From Christensenella sp. UBA1224 (GTDB taxonomy: Bacteria; Bacillota; Clostridia; Christensenellales; Aristaeellaceae), in assembly GCA_002309235.1 (NCBI GenBank), contig DBXA01000093.1, positions 1 through 15,306 of the forward strand: a DNA stretch of 15,306 bases, read 5' to 3'. Shown here piece by piece: positions 1-6,330 of the stretch (the first letter of the stretch is position 1; every line of letters begins with the position of its first letter). The notes under the pieces were generated by a model that was given only the letters and a program-made list of their open reading frames with translations, did no database searches and was not told the DNA's origin. The translations under genes were made by a program, and so were the position numbers.

Positions 1-1356
1 CCCGGCCTCCTCGACCTGTGCGACAGCATGGGCTTTCTCGTAATGGATGAAGCCTTTGACGAATGGGAAGGCATCAAGAACAAGTGGTGGCAGGGACACA
101 ATGTATACCCGCCAAAGCATTACGGCTATGGGGAAGATTTCCCGGAATGGCATGTGAGGGACCTGGAGAGCATGGTACTGAGGGACAGAAACCATCCTTC
201 CATTATCATATGGTCCATCGGAAACGAGATCGATTACCCGAACGATCCCTATGTGACGCCTCTTTTTGAGGAAGTACTCGGCAATAACGATGCCGGCAAA
301 CCCGCTGCGGAACGAGTATATGACCCGCGCAAGCCAGATGCAAGGCGCCTTGCGGCCATCGCAAAAGAACTGACCGGGATCGTTCATCGCCTGGACAGCA
401 CGCGGCCCGTCCTGAGCGCTCTGTCGTTCCCGGAGCTCAGCAACCGGACAGGCTTCGCAGATGCGCTCGATATCGTGGGATACAATTACCGGGAACATTT
501 CTACAAAGCCGATCACGCGTCGTATCCCGGCCGGGTATTGCTTGGCAGCGAAAACAGCCACACGAGTGCGGCCTGGTACGCCGTGCGGGACAACGATTTC
601 ATCTCCGCGCAGTTTCTGTGGACGGGGATCGATTTTCTGGGCGAATGCCCGGACTGGCCGGTACGGATCAGCAGGGCAGGCATGCTAGACCTTGCCTGCC
701 GCGAAAAACCCCTCTTCAGCCTGAGAAAGGCACTGTGGACAAAAGAACCTGCTGCTCGGATCGCCGTCGGCGAGGGAAACGGTGAAGATAAAGGACCATG
801 GAATGAGACCTTCCTGTGGGAAGGAAAAAGCAGCGATATGAAGCGCGTGAGCGTTTACACCAATGAAACGGAAGCGGAACTTTTCCTGAACGGCCGTTCA
901 TTGGGAAAAAAAGCCCTGCGGGATGAGGACGGCTGCCGCCTGGTATGGGAAGTGCCTTATGCGCAAGGAGAACTGCGCTGCGTGACCCCTCATGCGCACG
1001 ACAGCCTATATACACCGTGCAAAGCGGAAAAACTGCGCCTTGTTCCGGACCGTACCCGGTGCCCTGCGGAGAGGATACAGGCAGTCACTCTGGAGATCAG
1101 TCTTGAAGATGCGCAAGGGCGCGCCGCGAAGGATGAGACGGTAACTATCCAGGTACTGGGTGACCTTAAACTCCTCGGTATCGAGAACGGAAGGCCCGAT
1201 GACCTGACACCCTATTCGGAAAACTTCCGGCAGACGCTTTGCGGACACGCTGTCGCCTATGTACGCGCGGGCACCTGTCCCGGAAAAGCGTCAGTCTGCG
1301 CCTGTACGGAAAGCGGCCTTTCGGCAGAGATCACCCTGGAACTCACGAAGCCGTAA
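1..1356 (+). CDS. Glycoside hydrolase family 2 (beta-galactosidase-like), 5' truncated by window edge
   Basis: C-terminal 451 residues of a GH2 retaining glycosidase; the reading frame is open from base 1, so the N-terminal sugar-binding domain and the start lie outside the window. The visible part opens inside the TIM barrel (LCDSMGFLVMDEAFDEW). The acid/base Glu is in IWSIGNE (visible residue 76, codon 226-228). The likely nucleophile is the Glu of LLGSEN (residue 184, codon 550-552), followed by the barrel end SAQFLWTGIDFLGE. From about residue 275 comes a beta-sandwich of the DUF4982 type (VSVYTNETEAELFLNGRSLG), then a final Ig-like GH2 C-terminal domain (about 350-445). This architecture is common in GH2 beta-galactosidases and related exo-enzymes of gut bacteria. 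Substrate cannot be fixed from sequence. No signal peptide can be judged. The gene converges on the nitroreductase gene across a shared terminator. Confidence 0.93.
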   Translation, partial: PGLLDLCDSMGFLVMDEAFDEWEGIKNKWWQGHNVYPPKHYGYGEDFPEWHVRDLESMVLRDRNHPSIIIWSIGNEIDYPNDPYVTPLFEEVLGNNDAGKPAAERVYDPRKPDARRLAAIAKELTGIVHRLDSTRPVLSALSFPELSNRTGFADALDIVGYNYREHFYKADHASYPGRVLLGSENSHTSAAWYAVRDNDFISAQFLWTGIDFLGECPDWPVRISRAGMLDLACREKPLFSLRKALWTKEPAARIAVGEGNGEDKGPWNETFLWEGKSSDMKRVSVYTNETEAELFLNGRSLGKKALRDEDGCRLVWEVPYAQGELRCVTPHAHDSLYTPCKAEKLRLVPDRTRCPAERIQAVTLEISLEDAQGRAAKDETVTIQVLGDLKLLGIENGRPDDLTPYSENFRQTLCGHAVAYVRAGTCPGKASVCACTESGLSAEITLELTKP

Positions 1357-1364
1357 AAGAAAAA

Positions 1365-1406
1365 GGGGATACCGTCAGAGACCCAGCAGGTGCCGACGGT
1401 ATCCTC
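1365..1406. terminator. Bidirectional intrinsic terminator between GH2 and nitroreductase genes
   Basis: Arms 1365-1376 and 1395-1406 pair over 12 positions (core GGATACCGTC / GACGGTATCC, one G-T pair near the base) around an 18-nt loop. On the minus strand the stem is followed by CCCCTTTTTCTTTTA, a strong U-tract for the dnaA-dnaN-mnmE-nitroreductase row. On the plus strand a TTTT follows 4 nt after the stem, serving the GH2 gene. Confidence 0.85.
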
Positions 1407-1412
1407 ACTGTT

Positions 1413-1952
1413 TTAGAGGCGGTTGAACCAGGCCCGTTCCGTGAACGGTTTCTTTTTCGGCGCCGCCGGCTCTTCCGCCGCAGCACCGACGGGGAGTATG
1501 CAAACCAGTTCATACCCTTCCGGAACGCCGAGCACGCGGGCAATCTTATCGCCGATCCTGTCGGCATCGGTGATATGGCCTTCATACCAGCAGCTCGCGT
1601 AACCCATGGCAGCGATCATGATGAGCATGTTTTCGATAGCAGCCGCGTAATCCTGCACGGCAAAGCATCTGTCCCGGTAAGCGATGATCCTTTTCGTAAG
1701 CACACAGATCATGGCAGGCGCTGTTTCAGCTACCGGCGGGTCTATCTGCGCTTTTATCTCTTCGAGCAGTTTTTTGTCATCTACCGCTACAAGGCTCGTT
1801 GTCTGCATATTGCAGCCGGAAGGCGCGGCAAGCCCGGCTTCCAGGATGGCAGTAAGGTCTTCCCTCGACACTTTATCCGGCAGGTACCTGCCGCGATAGC
1901 TCCGGCGTTTTTTTATCACATCCTGTACGGAATGCATTTTATCGGGAGACAA
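1413..1952 (-). CDS. Nitroreductase family protein (FMN-dependent oxidoreductase)
   Basis: A compact nitroreductase-fold flavoprotein of about 179 residues. Near the N-terminus it has the family's FMN-phosphate motif (VIKKRRSYRGRYLPDKV), then LAAPSGCNMQTTSLVAV, and in the C-terminal half AAIENMLIMIAAMGYASCWYEG followed by a VLGVPEGYELVCILPVG strand. Such proteins bind FMN as a dimer and reduce nitro compounds, quinones or enones with NAD(P)H; the physiological substrate is unknown. Start: the TTG at 1950-1952 has AAGGAAG 8 nt upstream, whereas the ATG at 1935-1937 (five codons downstream) has no ribosome binding site at a usable distance, so I prefer TTG. It lies only 32 nt after mnmE, so it is probably co-transcribed with mnmE and dnaN, and it ends just before a terminator. 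Function in this operon is unclear. Confidence 0.88.
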   Translation of the reverse strand: MSPDKMHSVQDVIKKRRSYRGRYLPDKVSREDLTAILEAGLAAPSGCNMQTTSLVAVDDKKLLEEIKAQIDPPVAETAPAMICVLTKRIIAYRDRCFAVQDYAAAIENMLIMIAAMGYASCWYEGHITDADRIGDKIARVLGVPEGYELVCILPVGAAAEEPAAPKKKPFTERAWFNRL

Positions 1953-1984
1953 ATCGAACACTTCCTTTTGCTTCGAACAGTTTT

Positions 1985-3343
1985 TTATTTTCCGACGCAG
2001 AAATTCTCGAATACGGAAGAAATGACGTCCTCCGCCGCGCTGCGGCCTGTGATCTCGCTCAGCGCATACATGGCCTGCCACAGATCATCCGTCACAAGGT
2101 CCAGCGGATCCCCGCGTTTTACGGTATCCTCAAGCCTTTCAAGAGCGGATGCGGCCCTGCCGGCACACGAGATGTGCCTCAGTACCGTCATGCTGTCTTC
2201 GCGCACGCCGCCGGCGCCGCAGACCGCAAGCGCCCTGTCGAGCATTTCCCCGACACCTGTTCCGCTGACGGCGGATACTTCCATCACGGGCACATGGTAC
2301 TCTTCCTCGATATCGCGGGCATTCAGGACACTTCCGGCATCCGTCTTGTTGATCACGATGAGGTACCTTTCATCTGCCCGTGAAAGGAGAAGCGCGTCAT
2401 CCGGGGAAAGCGGTTCGGAAGCATCGAGCACCAGCAGCACGCAGTCCGCCCCCGATTCCGTCCTCCTCGCGCGGTCGACTCCCATTGCTTCTATATCATC
2501 GCCGGTTTCCCGCTGACCTGCGGTATCGGATAATTCTATCAATATACCGTTTCTGACCAGGCGTTCCGTAAGAACATCCCGGGTAGTGCCCGGTATGCTG
2601 CTGACGATAGCCCTGTCCGTACCTGCAGCAGCGTTCATCAGGGAAGATTTTCCAACATTGGGCCGACCCGCAAGTACCACAGACACGCCTTCCCGTACCG
2701 CATGGGCGGCGCGCGGATCGCACCGGGACAGAATCTCCTCCCGTATCTTTTTTGCCTCTGTTAATACGCGCTGCGATGTGACTTCCTCATCGATTTCATC
2801 CGGGAAATCTGTCGCCGCACTCACGAGAGCGAGAAGCTCTTCCAGCTTTTTGCAGGCAGCGTTGACAAAAGCGGATACGCCGCCTTCCATCTGCCTTGCC
2901 GCGGCACGTGCCGCGGCTTCACCATCTGCCCGAATGACTCCCATAACGGCTTCCGCTTCCGACAGATCTATGCGGCCGCTCAGGAAAGCCCTCTTCGTAA
3001 ATTCGCCCGGCTCCGCCGGACGCACAAGCCCTGTCGCAAGCACGCGTGCGAGGACCATATCCGGCACTGCCCTTCCGCCGTGGCATTGCAGCTCGCATAC
3101 ATCCTCTCGCGTATAAGTATGCGGCGCAGGGAGATACACAGCCATAGCCTCATCAAGAACGCTTCCATCCTCGCCGATGATCCTGCCATAGGTAAGCATG
3201 CGCTTCTTTAATCCCTTCGCCCGCGCAGGGCGGAATACCTTAAGAGCAGCTTCCAAAGCCTGCGGCCCGGATATCCTTATAACGGCAATGCCGCCTTCGC
3301 CCCTGGCTGTGGCGAGAGCGGCAATCGTATCATTCATGTTCAT
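1985..3343 (-). CDS. mnmE: tRNA uridine-5-carboxymethylaminomethyl(34) synthesis GTPase MnmE
   Basis: Full-length MnmE (TrmE), 452 residues, the usual family size. With MnmG it installs the cmnm5 group on wobble U34 of tRNAs. The N-terminal folate-binding domain starts with DTIAALATARGEGGIAVIRISG and is followed by a helical domain carrying an inserted Ras-like G domain. G motifs: GRPNVGKS (226-233), PGTTRD (251-256), DTAG (273-276) with the catalytic Glu279 of DTAGQRE, NKTD (332-335) and SAVSGTG (357-363). The C-terminal Cys motif is CVGK (Cys449; CIGK is usual). Start ATG 3341-3343 is 5 nt after the dnaN stop, which implies translational coupling; the ribosome binding site is weak, and a second in-frame ATG two codons on is possible. 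In many Bacillota mnmE sits with mnmG, yidC and rpmH on the other side of dnaA, so its place directly behind dnaN is unusual. Confidence 0.97.
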   Translation of the reverse strand: MNMNDTIAALATARGEGGIAVIRISGPQALEAALKVFRPARAKGLKKRMLTYGRIIGEDGSVLDEAMAVYLPAPHTYTREDVCELQCHGGRAVPDMVLARVLATGLVRPAEPGEFTKRAFLSGRIDLSEAEAVMGVIRADGEAAARAAARQMEGGVSAFVNAACKKLEELLALVSAATDFPDEIDEEVTSQRVLTEAKKIREEILSRCDPRAAHAVREGVSVVLAGRPNVGKSSLMNAAAGTDRAIVSSIPGTTRDVLTERLVRNGILIELSDTAGQRETGDDIEAMGVDRARRTESGADCVLLVLDASEPLSPDDALLLSRADERYLIVINKTDAGSVLNARDIEEEYHVPVMEVSAVSGTGVGEMLDRALAVCGAGGVREDSMTVLRHISCAGRAASALERLEDTVKRGDPLDLVTDDLWQAMYALSEITGRSAAEDVISSVFENFCVGK

Positions 3344-3348
3344 TCTTA

Positions 3349-4464
3349 TCAGCCCTGCATGCGGACGGGAAGTATCATGTGGGTAAATTCATCGCTGTCA
3401 GCAGGAACGATGACACACGGGGTAACGCTCGTATTGAACCACATGCGTATCCTTTTTCCATCAATGGATTTGAGCGCATCGGAAAGATACTTCACATTGA
3501 AAGCGATCTTCAGGCCTTCACCCTCGATATCCGCCTCTACCTCCTCATGTACATCTCCTATTTCAGAGTTGGAAGTGATGACGATCATGCCGTTTCCGAT
3601 ATCGAGCTTCACAAGGTTATTCTTGCCCTCGCGCGCCATGAGGGATGCCCTCTCCACACAGTCGGACAAGAGGCCCGCATCCACATCCGCCTGTGTCTTC
3701 CATTCGGCCGGTATGATCATGCGGTAATTGATGTATTTGCCTTCCTTAAGAACGGTGATGACCTGCGTGGAATCCACTATGGTATACATATGGCCTCCGG
3801 CTACGCGTATGGTGATCATGCGCTCTTCATCATCGGAAAGGAGTCTCGCGATCTCCTGAAGGGCTTTTCCGGGAATGACCGCGTATAACTGATCGTCAGG
3901 GCTGACTCTTTGCATACGGATCGCCATGCGGAAGCCATCAAGTGCTACCATACGGGCTTCTCCTCCTGCGGATTCGAGCAGGCATCCTGTCAGTATCGGC
4001 CTTTCCTCATCCACGGCAATGGCAAAGGAGGTCTTCAGTATCATATCCTTCAAAAGTGCCTGCGGCAGCTCGATCTCCTGCTCTGCCGTAACATCGGTCA
4101 TCTCCGTAGGCCTGGGATAAAGGCTCGACGGGCGATATGCGATAGAAGTACGCGATCCCATGCATTTGATGACGGCAGAGGTATTATTGGTCGTATCAAA
4201 GGTCATATCGCCGATGGGCAGCTTTCTGGATATCTCTGCCAGCAGCCTTCCGGGCAGGAGACAGGATCCGCCTTCCTGTACGGAAACGGAACACTTTGTG
4301 ATCATGGTAAGCGTACCATCGGAACAGGTTATGCGCAGGTCATCATTTTCATCCGTTTCGAGCATTACATATTCCAATATCTGTACGGTGGTACGGACCG
4401 GCAGTGCATGCGTAGCGGTGGACAGTGCCTCGACGAAATCGGTAGAATTGCAGGTAAACTTCAT
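3349..4464 (-). CDS. dnaN: DNA polymerase III beta subunit (sliding clamp)
   Basis: 371-residue beta clamp that encircles DNA as a dimeric ring and tethers the replicative polymerase. The start MKFTCNSTDFVEAL is typical of the first clamp domain, and ATG 4462-4464 is preceded by a strong AGGAGGAAG; an upstream in-frame ATG at 4488 would lie ahead of that site and is rejected. Domain 2 contains RPILTGCLLESAGGEARMVALDGFRMAIR, a well-conserved clamp segment. The end DSDEFTHMILPVRMQG matches the clamp C-terminus that closes the protein-binding pocket (usually LILPVR or similar). It lies 214 nt after dnaA in the same direction, the usual order. Its stop is 5 nt from the mnmE start rather than next to recF or a yaaA-like gene. 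Expression is likely from the dnaA promoter, with possible internal initiation in the box-rich gap. Confidence 0.97.
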   Translation of the reverse strand: MKFTCNSTDFVEALSTATHALPVRTTVQILEYVMLETDENDDLRITCSDGTLTMITKCSVSVQEGGSCLLPGRLLAEISRKLPIGDMTFDTTNNTSAVIKCMGSRTSIAYRPSSLYPRPTEMTDVTAEQEIELPQALLKDMILKTSFAIAVDEERPILTGCLLESAGGEARMVALDGFRMAIRMQRVSPDDQLYAVIPGKALQEIARLLSDDEERMITIRVAGGHMYTIVDSTQVITVLKEGKYINYRMIIPAEWKTQADVDAGLLSDCVERASLMAREGKNNLVKLDIGNGMIVITSNSEIGDVHEEVEADIEGEGLKIAFNVKYLSDALKSIDGKRIRMWFNTSVTPCVIVPADSDEFTHMILPVRMQG

Positions 4465-4490
4465 TTTGCTCTTCCTCCTGATGAACAATA

Positions 4491-4673
4491 ATATATATAT
4501 ATGACCAGAAGCTGTAGTGTTAGTGGTGTGGATACTGTGGATAACGTACCGGTGTATCCGGATATCTGCTTTATTGCCAAGACAAAATGTACTTATCGGG
4601 CCTGTGGAAGGATGTGTATGTTCTCCATGGATAACCTTTGGACGGCGTGTGGATATACCGTTTCTTTTCCACA
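4491..4673 (-). other. oriC part 2: dnaA-dnaN intergenic DnaA boxes and candidate unwinding element
   Basis: On the strand running from dnaA to dnaN, two DnaA boxes abut without a gap: TTATCCACA (4544-4536, perfect) and GTATCCACA (4535-4527, one mismatch). After a 3-nt CCA come CTA steps at 4523-4521 and 4517-4515, then an (AT)6 tract (4502-4491) just before the dnaN ribosome binding site. Boxes followed by CTA-type trios and AT-rich DNA is the order of the basal unwinding element described for Bacillus subtilis in the same gap. Weaker boxes: 4626-4634 (two mismatches), 4648-4656 (one mismatch) and 4665-4673 (TTTTCCACA, one mismatch, opposite orientation). Assignment as the melting site is inferred. 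Confidence 0.7.
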
Positions 4674-4678
4674 GGATG

Positions 4679-5980
4679 TCATGTATTGATATGGCGTTTT
4701 ATGGATTGCACCGCCTGGCGCAGCTTTTCATCTTCTTCTATGGCAGATGAGATCTTATCACAGGCATGCATGACGGTTGTGTGGTCTTTTTTCCGGAATA
4801 CCTGAGCTATCCTCGGCAGAGAAAGGTGTGTGAGCTCTCTGCACAGATACATGGCTACTTGGCGCGGATCGGATATCTCCCGTGATCGGGTGGAGGACAT
4901 GATCGCGTCTCTGGATATATTATAGTATGAACAGACCGCGTCCACAATGCCGTCCGGTGTTATGTCTTTCGGCTCACGGATCTGAAAGATGCTGCCCAAA
5001 GCTTCCTGCGCGAGTGAGATATCCATGCTGCGGCCGTAGAGCTCTGCCATGGCATTTACGCGGGTAAGAGCGCCTTCCAGCTCGCGGATATTGCTCACGA
5101 CATTTTCGGCAATAAAGGCGATGACGTCGTCATCTACCATAAAATGCTCTTCTTCCGCCTTTCGTGCGAGTATGGCCATGCGTGTTTCGTAATCAGGCTT
5201 TGCGATATCGGCGATCAGGCCCCATTCGAAGCGGGAACGCAGCCTTTCCTCTAACGTAAGGATATCCTTCGGAGGCCGGTCCGAAGAGATGACGATCTGT
5301 TTTTTCATACTGTAGAGCTGGTTGAAGGTATGGAAAAACTCTTCCTGTGTGGCCTGTTTTCCGATGATGAACTGGATATCGTCTACCATCAGGACATCTA
5401 CATTGCGCAGCCTGTCCCTAAGTTCCTGATTCGTCTTGCGTGCGATGGCCGTAATGACCTGGTTCGTAAATTCCTCGCTTGTCATGTAAAGGAGGTTGGT
5501 ATCAGGGTTATCTGCCAGCATTTTATGGCCGATCGCCTGCATAAGATGGGTCTTTCCCAATCCCACGCCTCCATAGAGAAAAAGAGGATTGTAGGCTTCC
5601 GCCGGCATTTCCGCTACTGCGACGGCGGCTGCGTGCGCAAAACGATTGGAAGAGCCTACCACAAATGTATCAAATGTATAGCGGCTGTTGAGCATATTCG
5701 CGGAGACAGCCGTCCTGCGCTGCTGTGCGCCGGGATACTGTATGAGTACGTTGTATCGCTCTCCGAAGGTCTGATGGATGGCGGTATCGATCACAGTGGA
5801 ATAACGCAGGCGGATATTTGTGGATGCAAAAAGCTCGTTTCCGGCGACGACCACGCTGGTATCCTCAAGTCCGAGAAGCTGAAGAGGCTCTATCCAGGAG
5901 GAGTAGTTGATGGAGGACATGCTTTGCTTCAAATATTCCAGCGTATCAGCCCATTTTTTCTTGATATCATTATTTATCAT
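4679..5980 (-). CDS. dnaA: Chromosomal replication initiator protein DnaA
   Basis: Full DnaA, 433 residues. Domain I (about 1-80) begins with WADTLEYLKQSM and ends in RYNVLI; domain II is a short linker (about 85-100), which explains the modest length. The AAA+ domain III starts at YTFDTFVVGSSNRFAHAA, with Walker A GGVGLGKT (137-144), Walker B VLMVDD (196-201) and the arginine-finger segment RLRSRFEWGL (246-255). Domain IV (about 345-433) binds DNA boxes: REISDPRQVAMYLCREL and the recognition helix DHTTVMHA (399-406). The residues before that helix read RKKDH where most DnaA proteins have GGRDH or GGKDH, a small deviation. Start ATG 5978-5980 has AGAGGGAT upstream. DnaA boxes flank the gene on both sides and lie within its 5' leader, consistent with autoregulation. 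First gene of the dnaA-dnaN-mnmE-nitroreductase row. Confidence 0.98.
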   Translation of the reverse strand: MINNDIKKKWADTLEYLKQSMSSINYSSWIEPLQLLGLEDTSVVVAGNELFASTNIRLRYSTVIDTAIHQTFGERYNVLIQYPGAQQRRTAVSANMLNSRYTFDTFVVGSSNRFAHAAAVAVAEMPAEAYNPLFLYGGVGLGKTHLMQAIGHKMLADNPDTNLLYMTSEEFTNQVITAIARKTNQELRDRLRNVDVLMVDDIQFIIGKQATQEEFFHTFNQLYSMKKQIVISSDRPPKDILTLEERLRSRFEWGLIADIAKPDYETRMAILARKAEEEHFMVDDDVIAFIAENVVSNIRELEGALTRVNAMAELYGRSMDISLAQEALGSIFQIREPKDITPDGIVDAVCSYYNISRDAIMSSTRSREISDPRQVAMYLCRELTHLSLPRIAQVFRKKDHTTVMHACDKISSAIEEDEKLRQAVQSIKRHINT

Positions 5981-6040
5981 GAAGATCCCTCTTTATATAT
6001 TCCACTGAAAGCGGTACGCGCTCCACAGGAAAAACACATG

Positions 6041-6198
6041 TTATACACAAAGTTATCCACATGTTTATCCACAGTCTGATCTGACGTACCGCCCACAGGG
6101 CATGCCTGCATATTGTAGCAGATTAAAGGCATTATTGCAATATTGTTCTGATATTTTACAACAGACTTTAGTCTTAAGTTATCCACAACTGTGGATAA
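6041..6198. other. oriC part 1: DnaA-box cluster upstream of dnaA
   Basis: The 350-nt gap between dnaA and the next gene (5981-6330) is the upstream origin half. Five perfect TTATNCACA boxes: three direct repeats at 6041-6049 (TTATACACA), 6053-6061 and 6065-6073, each starting exactly 12 nt after the last; and an inverted pair at 6179-6187 and 6190-6198 separated by 2 nt, forming a 20-nt near-palindrome. Between the groups, 6121-6180 is AT-rich (44 of 60 bases by my count) and carries small inverted repeats (TATTGCAATA 6133-6142; AGACT-TT-AGTCT 6163-6174). The dnaA promoter lies in the same segment. The remaining parts of the gap hold a 16-nt palindrome (6209-6224) and the terminator of the facing gene. 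Confidence 0.9.
6112..6140 (-). promoter_or_regulatory. Predicted sigma-A promoter of dnaA
   Basis: Reading toward dnaA: -35 TTGCAA (6140-6135), 17-nt spacer, -10 TACAAT (6117-6112), with transcription expected to start near 6105. The triple DnaA boxes (6041-6073) would lie in the leader and the inverted box pair (6179-6198) just upstream of the -35, a layout suited to DnaA autorepression. Confidence 0.65.
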
Positions 6199-6208
6199 AA
6201 AAACGATA

Positions 6209-6224
6209 CAACGACATGTCGTTG
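6209..6224. repeat. Perfect 16-nt palindrome beside the oriC boxes
   Basis: CAACGACATGTCGTTG reads the same on both strands and starts 10 nt after the inverted DnaA-box pair. It is not a DnaA box and has no U-tract, so it is not a terminator. The symmetry suggests a binding site for a dimeric regulator acting on the origin or on dnaA transcription; which protein is unknown. Each half contains TGTCGTT, only loosely similar to the Spo0A box TGTCGAA. Confidence 0.5.
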
Positions 6225-6282
6225 CACAGATGACGGCGTTCTACGATATGTGGGTGAAATTGACGGGGTGCGGGATGAGAAA

Positions 6283-6310
6283 GCGCCGCGGAGGTTTTCC
6301 AGCGCGGCGC
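6283..6310 (-). terminator. Intrinsic terminator of the 443-aa secreted-protein gene
   Basis: Perfect 8-bp GC stem (6283-6290 with 6303-6310, GCGCCGCG / CGCGGCGC) around a 12-nt loop in which GG and CC can pair further. On the minus strand it is followed by TTTCTCAT, a short U-rich run. It lies 20 nt after the stop codon of the leftward gene, insulating oriC and dnaA from that transcript. Confidence 0.75.
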
Positions 6311-6330
6311 CATTGGGGACCGAAGTCCGT

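Noticed and set aside
1239..2516. Long plus-strand open frame (425 codons) opposite the nitroreductase and mnmE
   Set aside because: It is antisense to two clearly homologous genes, has no family motifs, is Ser/Arg/Pro-rich as expected of a complementary-strand shadow, and lacks a ribosome binding site.
4501..4750. Small plus-strand open frames (62 and 77 codons) in the dnaA-dnaN gap
   Set aside because: They cover the DnaA boxes and run into the dnaA 3' end; no ribosome binding site. The sequence is explained by origin elements.
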